Below, one piece after another: positions 1 through 11,532 of a DNA stretch of 64,000 nt. Under the pieces are notes generated by a model. The model did not search any database. It saw nothing but the letters and a program-made list of their open reading frames with translations, and had not been told where the DNA came from. Numbering within the stretch: position 1 is the first letter of the stretch; every line of letters begins with the position of its first letter. Both the position numbers and the translations under genes were made by a program. The stretch comes from Anisodus tanguticus (Eukaryota > Streptophyta > Magnoliopsida > Solanales > Solanaceae): assembly GCA_034509755.1 (NCBI GenBank), contig CM067556.1:10997501-11061500 (forward strand), given 5' to 3'.

Positions 1-2
1 CT

Positions 3-345
3 TTAGACAAGGCCGGTGAAGAAGATGAATGGCTCCGGAAATTTCTTAGAAGATATTCCATTCGACCCAAACCTTTGGCTCCTATATGTATACATTGTGA
101 CGATCAAGCGGCAATAGGTAGGGCGGAAGCGTAATGTACAACGGAAAATCTCGTCACATACGACGAAGACATAATACCGTTAGACAACTCCTCTCTAGTG
201 GCGTTATCACGATTGACTATGTAAAGTCAAGAGATAACGTGGCGGATCCGCTTACAAAAGGCTTATCTAGAGAGGGAATTAGTAGATCATCAATGGGAAT
301 GGGGTTAAGGTCGAGGACAAGTCATCATGGCGGTAACTCTACCTA
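3..345 (+). pseudogene. copia pol remnant: C-terminal RNase H
   Basis: In the frame starting at 3 the sequence reads LDKAGEEDEWL and then ICIHCDDQAAIGRA, which matches copia RNase H around the 'CDNQAAI' motif. After about 124 the match continues in another frame from 134, with NGKSRHIRRRHN, DYVKSRDNVADPLTKGLS and a tail ending near 345. The frame change, plus stops in each single frame, shows that it no longer encodes an active protein. In an intact element this domain degrades the RNA strand during reverse transcription. Only the last part of pol is in the window. Confidence 0.8.
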
Positions 346-922
346 GCGATGTGGAGATCCCAAGAGCTAGGTTCAAGGAGATCAAACAAAGTTGTGATCG
401 ACGGTTCAACATTGTCAAATAACTCAACCCATTCTCGGATGAAGACAATGTTCGAAAATAAGGATAAAACCTCATGGCTTGTTAATGAGTTAATAAAGCA
501 TTAAGGTTCTTTAATGATTATCTAATTACGCGAGTGTATGACCGGATAATGTGGCTATAGGACCACATGTTTAGAAATCACCTATGTGAGTGTTAAGTGT
601 AAGCCGCTTTAAAGGGGAATGACAGTGAAGGCCCATTCTCTACGCACTCATGAAACCGGAAGTGTTCATGGTCGAAACGAACACAACCGTGAGAACCATA
701 AATGGTTGAGGGTTGATTGTGTGACTTATGTTGTCTAGGTATACAACAAAGTTCGACGGTTCAAAGATATCAAATCAACCGATTGATCGAGTATATCCGA
801 TATTAGTTCACTACGGAAAGTTCAAAGGGAAACCTACTTATCCAGATGCAGTCAATTCTCGCTTGAATATCACACTTGTCCGCACTTTTATATTATAGCC
901 ATTCCCCATTCATGTGGGGAAT

Positions 923-1726
923 TGTTGGGTATTGATATTGGTGAATGGGAAATGATTGGAAAGAAAAGTGGGAGTTGTCCCACATCGGTAGTGGAAAGAA
1001 AAGTGGGAGTTCCCTCTTGCTTTATAAAATAAGCATTTGTCCACATCGATAGTGGAAAGAAAAGTTCTTCTACTTATAAGTAGAATTACTCCTTCTTGTC
1101 AGTAAAAGGGTTGAGGGGGCAAGGACCCCTCGCGCCGTCGTCGCTCGCTCGGCTCGGCTCGGCTTCGGCTTCGGCTTGGGCTACGGATTCGGATTTGGAT
1201 TTGGATGATCTGATTGATTGATAATCTTTTTGGACCAAATTTTCTTTAATTTTTAATTATTTAATTAATCATTATTTAATTAAATTAATTAACTTATCCA
1301 ATCCTACATGTTAGTGACCCTGACACGCGACCCGGCCGGATCCGCGTGTCTGACCCGCGACCCGATTTCTTTTCCTTATTTTTCCCACCATTTTCAGTGG
1401 CTGTTCAGAAAGGTTGCAAACCTTCAGAAACAGTACTTCCATGGCTATAAATTCGTTTGATTCCTCAGATTATTACTTACGAATTTTTTGAACAACACAA
1501 ACTTCTTCTTCTTCTGCATAAACAAATTCTGTGTGATATACTGCTGTTGAGTGGTTCGCCGCTACAGGAATTTGGAGTAATACTATTCTGGTAAGATAAT
1601 CGTTCTATCCTGGGAGGGGATATTCCATCAACCTCGAGTACTGTGAGGGGAATAATTTCCTTAAGGACACACTTTGAACTAAGTGGGCTCGATTATATTC
1701 TGAAAAATACTTTTATTTTTCCAACA
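923..1726 (+). repeat. copia 3' LTR (804 bp)
   Basis: It starts TGTTGG and ends CCAACA, an imperfect terminal inverted pair typical of LTRs. It lies directly after the purine-rich GTGGGGAAT. A TATA-like GGCTATAAATTC near 1443 could be the LTR promoter. A GGCTC/GGCTTC simple repeat occupies about 1146-1185. Confidence 0.75.
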
Positions 1727-2063
1727 CTGATTCTGTTCATATTTCAATTATTATTATTTACTGGTTTTTTTTGGAATACAGATTAATAACAGTAATCACT
1801 GACATAATTGCAAACTGCAATGTGTAAACAAATAACATGTCAAATTATCGAATAATATGTTTGTTTCTTAATAAGTTGGTGCATCATACAAGGAACAAAC
1901 CTCGTTGCAAAACTAAATGGAAAATGTCTATGCTGTGAAGCCTGTCTTAGTAGAAATATATATTAACGGTCTAGATTTTCAGCCACGTTTTATATTAAAA
2001 GAACAAAAATGTAAATAAGAACTAAATAGAAGGAAAGGGATAGGCATCGACGTCTATATAACT
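1727..2063. other. AT-rich spacer, no feature seen
   Basis: 337 bp between the copia LTR and the solo LTR. No reading frame, repeat or RNA gene is recognised. Confidence 0.6.
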
Positions 2064-3208
2064 TGTTGGATATGTAAAGCAGTACGGGAAATAAATAAAT
2101 ATTACAAGTGTTAGAAAGGATAAACAAACAAGCCAATATTCAGAACTGCCGCAAGGTTGTTGAGTCTTGAATCTTGATAACCTGAAATCAAGAAATACTA
2201 AATCTGGATTGTTACAACTGTGGTTGAGTTGAGAGATGGTTCCCTGTCTTTAAGACAAGATTGCCCCGTATATATGCTTTTACGTTAACGGGCAATAGTC
2301 TCTCAAGATAAAACAACAACTAATCAACACTACAAAGCAAATAAGTTGATTCTGACGAAGAAAACAAACACGAAACGACTTGCTGAAGAATGAAAAAGGA
2401 AGGAAGAGTTTTCTGTTTTTGTCCAGTGTTTCTGCTCACGTTTTGGAAAGAATTTCTGTTGTTCTCTCTTCTGTTTGTCTCTGTGTAGTATATTGTGTTG
2501 TCTCAACAATTGAGCCAAAAGGCTTCAATATATAGCATAAGGGGAGAGACTTCTCAAATGCCAAGTAATGGCTGTTTATGGCCAAGTAATGGCCATTAGT
2601 GAGGGAGTACTTGGCTGATTTAATGTGCAACATAAAGGAGCTTTTAGGGAGGAGATTAAGTGCAGATTAATGGAGTTTTAACGCTCCAAAAATCAACCCA
2701 AACGGTAGGCAGAAAACTTTCTGCCTTCCGTCATTCCCAATTTCATCTTTCCAGAAACTCCAGGGACCAAACTGTAAATATTAAACAATTTTGGGGTCTA
2801 TCAGAAGAAGCCCAAGACCCGAGCCCGGACCGGCGGGCGGCGCGCGTGTGGACTTAGCCTCGAACCAAAGCGCATCTAGGTCCTCCCTCCTTCAAACACA
2901 TGGGTTACCCCTTGGGGTCCCAAACTCTTAGCCAATTTTGAGACTTATAAAGAGAACAATTCTTCATTTTCCCACCGATGTGGTAGATTTGTCCCACATC
3001 ATATTTTCATGCCTCAAACGTCTTACTTCGTGGACCAATATCTCTTTCATTTCTCAACGAAATTTGACGATATTTGGCCCTACGGTCATCTACTCACTTA
3101 GTAGATTATGCACGTGTGAATAGACAAAGTCTCCAACATGCGGAACCCTAGTGTTTAAGTCATTAAATATGGTGGACGCATCTCCCCACCAAAGACAAAT
3201 TTCCAACA
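2064..3208 (-). mobile_element. solo LTR, minus orientation (1145 bp)
   Basis: The segment starts TGTTGG and ends CCAACA and is flanked on both sides by the same 5 bp, TAACT (2059-2063 and 3209-3213). A perfect target-site duplication around a single LTR means that the element inserted and its two LTRs later recombined, removing the interior. The reverse complement resembles the solo LTR at 13794-14956 through several blocks, for example GGGACCCCAAGGGG, the GC-rich CACGCGCGCCGCC stretch and the element end. On the minus strand a TATA-like CTATATATTG lies near 2525-2537. Confidence 0.88.
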
Positions 3209-4016
3209 TAACTCACTATAGGTTGTCGCTATATCCAGCAATATTGCTAATTTTTCCAATTGGAGAGTGTAATTGCTTCAGTTGAATTACATTTAGTTTC
3301 ATGACTCAATATTTCTTGGCTAGATAAATAGAGGCGATTTCAAAATTTAAGTTTAAATTTTTAGTATTAAACTTATTGTATTTTTAAATTATTGATTTAT
3401 ACTTAATATTTTTACAGTATTGAGTTATCGCTCTTATAGACAAACAATCCAAAATTATATAATTACATATACTTACCCCTACATCCAATTATAAGGTGTC
3501 CTTCAAAACAAGCTCATGTGCTTTTTGTGGCAAATTCTCTAGCTAATCACAAAATTTATATGTATTTGCAAAGAGTATAACAATTTACAAGGCACTAAAA
3601 TGCATTCCAATTGGTGAAACTAGTCTTCCCCACCACGCACCCATCAAATACCCCCCTCTGCCGACTTTCGTTGTTTATATATACAACCCCATTTCTTATC
3701 TTTCCTAAGATTCCTTCTTACACACACTCATTTCACTCTACCACCCACCTCCTTAATTTCCCAATTCATATATATAGTGCCAGGCCCCGAAGCCTCAATT
3801 AGGAAATCGTTATGGCCTTGGTGTAATTTCTTGGGTGGTCATTCCTTCTTTCTTCTCCATTTCTTTCTAATTACTCCTCCATTTCACATAGTCAATCACT
3901 ACTACTTATAACCCACCAACCAAGAACCACTATCACCATTGGCTCTGCTTTCTACAGAGTTACTAAGCTAAAATTGTTATAAACAAAAGAGATTACGTTC
4001 AGATACATTACCAATT
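3209..4016 (+). promoter_or_regulatory. upstream region and leader of the thaumatin-like gene
   Basis: This stretch lies between the solo LTR and the first ATG of the thaumatin-like gene. A TATA-box candidate, TTTATATATA, is at 3674-3683 and a weaker one (CATATATATAG) near 3768. If the first is used, the leader is roughly 300 nt and pyrimidine-rich (CTTCTTTC, CCTCC runs), a common look for plant leaders. No other gene is visible here. Start-site mapping would be needed to decide between the two TATA-like sites. Confidence 0.45.
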
Positions 4017-5684
4017 ATGAGAATCTCTATGGCTATCTCCACTTCTTTGATGATTCAGAGCCTTCTTGTGCTCACCTTCTGTGAAGGTAACCAAAAATAG
4101 AAAGCTTTATCCATAAAAATCCAATCTAATTTAATTATTCAAAAAATTATACTAGTATGAATTTTTCATTTACATTGGTGTTTAATTCCATTTTTGCTTA
4201 TGTAGGTATGTTGGGGGCTATGTTTACATTTATGAACAAGTGTGACCATACTGTGTGGCCTGGAATTCTTGGAACTCCAAAACTTGACAGCACTGGTTTC
4301 GAGCTAACCAAAGGCACTTCTCGTTCATTTCAAGCACCGACCGGCTGGTCCGGCCGATTCTGGGGCCGAACCGGATGCAATTTTGACGACTCGGGAAGCG
4401 GTTCATGTGCCACAGCCGATTGCGGTTCCGGCCAAATGGAGTGCAACGGCGGAGGAGCAGCACCTCCGGCGACACTAGCCGAGTTCACACTCGGGTCGGG
4501 TTCACAGGATTTCTATGATGTGAGCTTAGTTGACGGGTACAACTTGCCCATTATGGTGGAGGTGAGTGGCGGGTCGGGTCCTTGCGCATCCACGGGTTGC
4601 AACGTGGACTTGAACCAAAAATGCCCGACGGAGCTGAGGGTGGAAGGCGGCGGCGCCTGTATGAGCGCGTGTGATGCTTTCAAGACACCACAGTACTGTT
4701 GTGCAGGGGCTTATGCTTCGCCGGCGACATGCTCGCCTTCGGTGTACTCGCAGATGTTCAAGTCGGCGTGTCCCAAATCTTATAGCTATGCGTACGACGA
4801 TGCGACAAGTACATTCACTTGTTCTAATGCCAATTACATCATCACATTTTGTCCCTCGTCTCTTCCAAGGTAAATAAAATCTGTCGAATTTAGTACTGTT
4901 TGGTCGTGAGAAATTATTCATTTTTTTAATTTTATTTAAAAATCAGCGTTTGAAAATTTTCTAAAATTCTATGTTGATTTTTTCACTTTCAATATATTTA
5001 AATAATAAAATATTTTTTATAAAAATTATAATCAAACACAACTCTATCTTCAACTCTAATTTCAAATAAAATTAAAAAATATTTTATTTTTAAGACAAGC
5101 GTCTACTTAGATTGTGTACATTGAAAAGGTTGGTAATTTTACTTGATGTTATTATATCAAATTCATTATGTAACAATTAGCGGTTCTTATTGGTTAACTT
5201 AACATAATGGTGTAAAAAATTATATATTGTTAGAGAAATAAATATAATTTATCAATCAAAAGGAAAAGCGAGTAGAGTATTAGAGTTAGTATAATTTATG
5301 AATTAACAATTTAAATTCATTTAGAAGTACATTACTATTTGAAATAATTTTGACCAAAGATAATACTCTGTAAGCTTTAATGATTTTATTTCTCTTTTGT
5401 GCAGTAAAAAATCAAAATCAGACGGATCAACAGATGACTCAGGAATCGAATCAGGTTCCGGGTCATTTTCAGATTCTGAATCAGGATCAGGTTCTGGATC
5501 GTTACCAGCTTCTGGATTAGGACCAGGGTCTGGGTCAATGGATCAAGCAATGTTAGCAGATGGATCTTGGTTAGCAAGTTTGGCTATAGGGAGCTCGGCT
5601 AGTAATCAACCTTCAAGAGTGATTCAATTTATACCACTAATGGTGGCTTTTGTATTTTTTATAGGTTCGATTTTAAAATTATAG
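4017..5684 (+). CDS. thaumatin-like protein (PR-5 family) with C-terminal Ser/Gly tail
   Basis: Three exons, 4017-4086, 4206-4869 and 5405-5684, join in frame with GT-AG introns to give 337 aa. Residues 1 to about 24 are a hydrophobic signal peptide. The thaumatin fold follows (about 26-244) with 16 cysteines, the full set for eight disulphides, and the acidic-cleft pattern (Arg in RFWGRTGC, Glu in LAEFTL, two Asp in DFYDVSLVDGYN). Exon 3 adds about 90 residues that many PR-5 proteins lack: a Lys/Ser start, a Ser-Gly-Asp/Glu-rich low-complexity stretch, then a hydrophobic end (VIQFIPLMVAFVFF). That layout suggests a wall-spanning linker with a GPI-anchor signal or a membrane tail. Family members act at the cell surface or wall in defence, some binding beta-glucan. 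The ATG at 4017 is chosen because only it gives a signal peptide. Confidence 0.96.
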
Positions 5685-6360
5685 AGTTAATAATTATTAA
5701 ATTTCAAGTAGTAGATAAGCTTGTTAATTGTTAAATTAAAAAAAAAAAAAAGGAACAAAAGAAGGCAAAAAGCACCAACGTGCTAGCTTCTGTTAGGCTC
5801 ACACTGCTCCACATTGTAAACGATTCCATCAATTACATTTTTAAGAAGTTCATCCCTTTTTTAAAATAAATAGTATTACGCATGAAAATGACTGGATATT
5901 CTTTTCTCTATGCTTTAGAGCCAAATAAAAAGATAAGAATATATAAAAGAAGACTTAAATAATTAAGGGAAAAAGATTGTTAGATTGAGAATGAAACAAG
6001 TCGGATTTAAATTTACATAATGCGATAATCGGGAATTTTAATTTATTTTATATGGTACGGTACAATTATATATAGATTTTTGTAGAATTTTAAAATGAAG
6101 AGGGTGGCGGTGGGGGCATAAAATTTGTAACTTTTGGTAGTCTCTGTATTCTACCACAAACTTTATACAATACAAAATACTCTGTGCAAGTACTCCTTTT
6201 CCAATACGTCCAAAAAGATGGAGAGAAACCGTTCGATATTTTTTGGTGCTCTTCATGATCTTTTCACAAAGGTCAAAATGTAATAAGTATCCATTTCCTC
6301 TCTCATTGGTTCATTATTATATCAATGTTTGTCCCATGATTGGAACTCTACCACAACCGA
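5685..6360. other. 3' flank of the thaumatin-like gene, no gene seen
   Basis: AT-rich, with an A-run at 5738-5750. No coding region or repeat family is recognised before the hAT-like element. Confidence 0.55.
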
Positions 6361-7308
6361 TAGGGATGACATGTGTTATAATTTTGCGGATTCCGCACTG
6401 CACCCGCCCCAGTTGGGGTGGGTATGGGTATAACTTTGACGGATAATAGGCGGGTATGTGTATTGAAAATGTACCCGTCACGGGTAGGCGGGTAGGTGGT
6501 GGATTTGCAGTCATACCCGCCTACCCCGCCCGCCCCAAGCCCAAAATATTAGCAGCCTATAAGTCATGCCTTTAGCCAATAAGTCACGACAAGTCTCTCA
6601 TTCTCCAACAAAACTCAAAACCCTACGCCTCTTCAGTCCTTTACGCCTCCCTCTCTCTCGTTCCCCTTCACGTCGTTTCTCCTCCCTCTCTCATTCTCGA
6701 CGTCTCTGCCTTTTTCTTTAAAGGAGATGCTGATCGGGAAATATTGGAAAATATTATTGTCTTTGCTTTGTGCTTTGGGGTTGTCTTGGTGAAGTCAATT
6801 TTTATGCATTTGTTAAGTTTTACCTATTGGGTTTGTGAAGTTCAATTGAAAAAGTTGAAAAACTTTAGCTTATATAACTGAAATAATATCTGAGTTTTGT
6901 TTACATTTATAATATATAGCTATTTTGGTGGATAATTTTTGGGTTTTCTTGAAATTTTATTTTCTTGATTCTTTGTTGTGCAAGGGGAATTCTGATGGTG
7001 AAAAAATCCAGAATTCTCCTCCCTCTCTCCCAAAGAAAATGAGACCGTGACAGTATTGATTCTTGACTAAAAAATTTGGGATATTTTTTGAAATTTGAAT
7101 TTTTGGGATCATGTTGATCACTAATTGATCACAAATGAATTGATTACAAAATATGACAGGCGGGTATTGGCGGGTGACGGATATCCACTTGGGTGGTGGA
7201 GCGGGTGTGGATTTAGGAATATACCCGCCTAGGCGGTATAAAAATTTCTGACGGGTACGGGTGCGGGAGAGGGGTACCCGCACCCGCCCCGCCCAATTGC
7301 CATCCCTA
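6361..7308. mobile_element. non-autonomous hAT-like DNA transposon (948 bp)
   Basis: The ends are inverted copies: TAGGGATGACA at 6361 and TTGCCATCCCTA ending at 7308, i.e. TAGGGATGGCAA on the other strand. The flanking 8 bp are ACAACCGA (left) and ACAACCTA (right), a one-mismatch duplication of the length expected for hAT. Both ends carry subterminal runs built on CGGGTA/CCCGCC (6395-6535 and 7158-7295). The middle (about 6540-7150) has no transposase; it includes a CT-rich piece at 6640-6725. It must have been moved by a transposase encoded elsewhere. Confidence 0.75.
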
Positions 7309-7741
7309 ACAACCTACCTGTAAGGAAAATGTTTATTCACTAGTGCTTCTTTTAATCTTTACTGAAATATAATGTTCTTTTTATATAAAAAAATAAGTAA
7401 GTAACAATCAATTCTATCGAAAAAAATTGTAGTATAAGTTTATTGTATATTCTGATCTTTTCGACGACTTCATCAGTGAGGATCAGTGTGGACAAAAGGA
7501 TGCGAAAAATTAGATCTGCAATACATCAAACATTATACCATCTTCGTCTCGTTTCATATAACAGTTCAAGTTGTGAATTGGTTTTTAGATATTAAACATA
7601 TTAAAAAAAAACTAGAGTATATAACTGCTGAAAAATTAGTTTCATACCATCAAATTAAAGTTTAATGTCGATTGGTGAAATAAATCTAAATTATTGATTT
7701 TGAAATTAAAAAAATATATTTACATAATAAACATCTGAGAG
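7309..7741. other. AT-rich spacer, no feature seen
   Basis: About 430 bp between the hAT-like element and the minus-strand copia. Nothing is recognised. Confidence 0.55.
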
Positions 7742-8080
7742 TGAAAGAAATAATCTCTTTGATTATTTTCATTAATTGAAAGTTATATATACAAGTTACA
7801 AATAGGAGAATCATATTCCTATTCTACTCCTAAAATCTTATTCTACCATAATTCTAACTATACAATTATGGTAAGTGTACAATATTAATTAAGGTAACAT
7901 TTACACTAAAATATACTACAAATATACTTTCCTAATATACATTAATCAACACTGCCCGTGATGGGCTACATGCCACTGCTGAGATGGGCCTCAGCCACTG
8001 CCGAGATGGGCTTCTGCATTCCCGTGATATACACTTATGTATATCAAGTGTATATCACGGGTATATTACCTTGTTTAACA
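7742..8080 (-). repeat. 3' LTR of the minus-strand copia (339 bp)
   Basis: Bounded by TGAAAGAA on the left and TTTAACA on the right in + coordinates. It contains about three tandem copies of a unit like GCCACTGCCGAGATGGGC (about 7955-8015), then a 16-bp perfect inverted repeat (8021-8061). Confidence 0.9.
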
Positions 8081-10097
8081 CACACCCGCAGTCATAGCGG
8101 GCGGTCTTCGAACGCTGAGACTGTCCATAAAATCTTCAAAAAGGACCGCGGGTAAACCCTTTGTAAAGATGTCTGCAATTTGATACCGGGACGGGACATG
8201 GCATACGCGAACTTGACCACGAGCAACCTTTTCACAAACAAAGTGAATGTCCATTTCGATATGCTTAGTGCGTTGGTGCTGAACCGGATTACCGAAAAGG
8301 TAGATGACACTAATATTATCGCAATACACCAAGGTTGCCTTCTGAATGTGACAATGAAGCTCCAAGAGTAAATAACGTAACCAACATGATTCCGAGACCA
8401 CATTAGCTACCCCCGATATTCAGCCTCGGCACTAGAGCGGGATAGAGTTGCCTGACGCTTCGCAGACCAAGAGACCAAGTTGTTTCCAAGGAACATACAA
8501 TAGCCAGACGTCGACCGTCTGGTGTCTGGACAACCACCCCAATTAGCGTCTGTGTATGAGACAAGTGTGGATGGCGAGGAAGGATATAAATGCAAACCAT
8601 AGTCTAGTGTACCATGAATATACCGAATGATGTGTTTGATTGCATTCATGTGCTCAATTCTGGGATCATGCATGAATAAACACACCTGATGGACGGCATA
8701 CGTAATATCCGATCTCGTAAAAGTAAGATACTGAAGGCCCCTGCAAGACTACGATAGCGGGTCGGATCCTCGTAAGGTGCGCCTGCCGCGGCACTAAGCT
8801 TGGGCTTCGTATCAACTGGAGTGGAAGTGGACTTACAGGATGACATCCCGGCCCTCTCGATGATCTCAGTTGCATACTTTCGTTGAGACAAGAACAAACC
8901 ATCTGAATGACGCTTGACTGCAATCCCCAAAAAGTAACTCAAGGGCCCTAAGTCTTTCATAGCAAACTCAGAGCTGAGCATGGTCATGATAGACTGATGT
9001 AAGGCATCGGAAGAGGCCGTTAAAATGATATCATCCACATACAACATAATATAGGCCAAGGACGAACCACGACGGTAGATGAACAAGGAATTATCTGACA
9101 TGCTGTGAGTGAACCCAATTGTCGAAACATAGTCAGCAAACCTCGTATATCAGGCCCGTGGAGACTGCTTAAGCCCATATAAGGACTTCTTCAACAAACA
9201 GACATGATGAGGATGGTGGGGATCCCTGAACCCCAACGGCTGATGCATATATACTGTTTCCTTGAGATAACCATGTAGGAAAGCATTCTTGACATCTAAC
9301 CGATGAATAGGCCATGCCTTTGAAAGAGCCAAGCTAAGCACAATGCGAATGGTAGCCGGCTTGACCACCGGACTAAACGTCTCCCCACAATCTATCCCAA
9401 CCTGCTGTGTCTTACCATCACCCAAAAGCCGCACCTTATGTCGAGCAAAGGACCCATCTGAATTCTCCTTATGAGCAAAAATCCACATAGATCTGATAAT
9501 ATTAATACCAGATGGACGGGGCACCAACTCCCATGTCTTATTATCAATAAGAGCATTATATTCATCAGTCATAGCAGTTTTCCAATTCGGTCCGTTTAAG
9601 GCAGACACAGGATTACGGGGCAAGGGGGATTTAGAGACATCAGAATGTAAATTAAATTGTCTTTTTGGTGTAAAAACACCCTGCTGACTCCGAGTGACCG
9701 GTCTTTGACTCGAGGAAGTGTGGAGTGGATTTTGGGAATTTGTTGGGCTCGGGACGGACGGCGGCGGGCGGGCGGTGGGCTGTTGGCCCAATTGCGGAAG
9801 CAAGCAGCATGGCATCGGAAACGATGTCGGAACCGGACCGGTTCCGGTGTTGGCAGGGGCCGGGACGGCCCAATCATCGAAATCGGCCCAGGTGGAGACG
9901 ATCGCTGGCGAGAGATGACCAAGACGGGCCAGTGGGATAAGCGGGCAGTGGGCCCGCTGGAGAATTTTGGGTGCGGGAGATGTCCGGAAAATGCCGAATA
10001 ATATACGGGGATATTTGGTCATCCAAAAAATTATACGAACTAGGCTCGGGCGTATGAACTGTCGAAAATGGAAATTGGGTTTCATAAAAAATGACAT
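8081..10097 (-). pseudogene. copia reverse transcriptase and RNase H (broken)
   Basis: On the minus strand, 10097-9150 encodes the linker and RT N-terminus: NWKTAMTDEYNAL, TWELVPRP, CGETFSPVVKPATIR and DVKNAFLHGYLKE, up to LKKSLYGLKQSPRA. After a stop it continues at 9101-8646 with the catalytic YVDD (codons 9041-9030) and FAMKDLGPLSYFLGI. RNase H follows in shifted frames, with TDANWGGCPDTRRSTSGYC and RSSAEAEYRG (8685-8407), then CDNISVIYL and FTKGLPAVLFEDF (8401-8075). Catalytic motifs are present, but at least two stops or frame changes separate them. The proline-rich linker upstream of the RT is GC-rich (about 9700-9990). Confidence 0.9.
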
Positions 10098-10153
10098 GGC
10101 GATTAATTATGATTTTCTTGGAGGATAAATCAAAGCATTTGTAACCACGACGA

Positions 10154-11250
10154 TTAGACGGATAACCCAAAAACCCGAAGATGAGAATAAGAAGGATTCT
10201 TATTATATAAAAATTGGAGGGGGGAATAATATGTCAGACCTTTGGACGAAATTATGTTTAGCAGATACGTGACCATTTGTAGAGCATGATGCCAAAAATA
10301 TGGGGGTATGAAAGCATGAATTAAGAGAGTGCGGACAATGTTATTTATGGAACGAATTTTGCGTTCGGCTTTCCCATTTTGTGAAGATGTATGAGGACAA
10401 GAAAAATGAAAATTGATCTCATTATTAGCACAGAACTCCCGAAACACCATATTGTCATACTCTTTCCCATTATCACATTGAATATTTTTTATTTCTCTTT
10501 CGAATTGGATACTAACGAATGCTCTAAATTTTATGAAGACGGAAAACACTTGAGATTTATTTGCAATTGGAAACGTCCACAAAAATTTAGAATAATCATC
10601 CAAAAAGAGAACATAATACCGATGACCCAACGAACTGAGAACAGGAGACGTCTATAGGTCGCTACGAATAATATCAAATGACATTGAAGTATGAGAATTG
10701 GAGTCTACGAATGGCAGCTTAACAAATTTTTCTAACGAACAAGATTGACAAATTGGAGTACGACTCGTACCCTTACAAGAAATAAAACTATTTTTATCTA
10801 AAACTGATAAAATAGAGGATCCCGGATGACCAAGGCGAGCATGCAACAAGGAAAAAGAAATGGCTGCAAAAGCTGATGGCAAAGTTTGACACGATGGACT
10901 GAAATCGGGCGTGATAGGATAAAGATCTCCCATACTATCACACCTCATGAGAGGACTCCCCGTCTTGAAATCCTTCACAAAGAAACCAAAAGGATCAAAT
11001 TCAACAGAAACGGAATTGTCAGCGGTGAACTTTCGGACAGACACTAAGTTTTAAATCAATTTGGAGGCATGTAAAGTATTTTTCAAGATAAGAGGTGGAT
11101 TGGGGGGAGATAACGTTTTCTGACCATAACCCTGAATTGGAATAGAGTTGCCATTACCAATAATTATACCCCGAGGGTTGCTCAAATTGGAATAAGATGA
11201 TAGAGTACCTGAATCGGATGTCATGTGGGTAGTGGCACCGGTGTCCATAT
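10154..11250 (-). pseudogene. copia protease and integrase (broken)
   Basis: On the minus strand the segment begins with the aspartic-protease motif MDTGATTH (11248-11225). GAG-pre-integrase follows at 11044-10652, with LHARLGHPG and CQSCSLEKF, which supply the zinc-binding His and Cys residues. The integrase core is at 10630-10154: first catalytic Asp in FLDDYSKF, second in IQCDNGKEY, and Glu in SSQNGKAERK, giving the D,D-35-E arrangement. Stops at about 11050 and between 10652 and 10630 interrupt the polyprotein. Integrase would insert the element cDNA into the genome. Confidence 0.9.
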
Positions 11251-11532
11251 ACCAATTTGGGTCCGGTTAAGTCAAACCCAATGTGTGCATTGCGGCTTCG
11301 ATATCAGTCTGAGTGGGGCCTTCTGCATGGTGAGCTTGCGGAGGCCGAGGCCCAAGAATTCCGGACTGGCCGTCAGCTTCGCCGGAGTCGGGCGTCTTGT
11401 GCCGCCGGGCGGTGGGCCGTCGGGGGCCGCCGGAAGGCCACCGCCGCGCAGGGCCGGAATGTGTTGTGGAGGTGGGCCGTAGGGCCACTGTCCACTGGTC
11501 CAAGCCAACGGCCCAGAGTCCCAAGGCTGAGA

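Larger units (their letters stand above)
1..1726 (+). mobile_element. 3' end of a Ty1/copia retrotransposon entering from the left edge
   Basis: The order is C-terminal RNase H remnant (to 345), non-coding 3' region (346-910), a short purine-rich tract just before 923 and a terminal repeat at 923-1726. That is the normal 3' end of a copia element on the + strand. The 5' part lies outside the window, so total length and the target-site duplication cannot be judged; the right flank after the LTR reads CTGAT. The 577 bp between RNase H and LTR hold no coding sequence that I can see. Confidence 0.8.

Noticed and set aside
4526..4921. Minus-strand 131-codon frame opposite the thaumatin-like gene
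   Set aside because: Antisense shadow of the PR-5 exon, which has all 16 cysteines and proper splice sites on the other strand.
9657..10001. Plus-strand open frame of 114 codons
   Set aside because: Antisense to the copia linker, in a GC-rich low-complexity stretch; the minus-strand frame matches copia.
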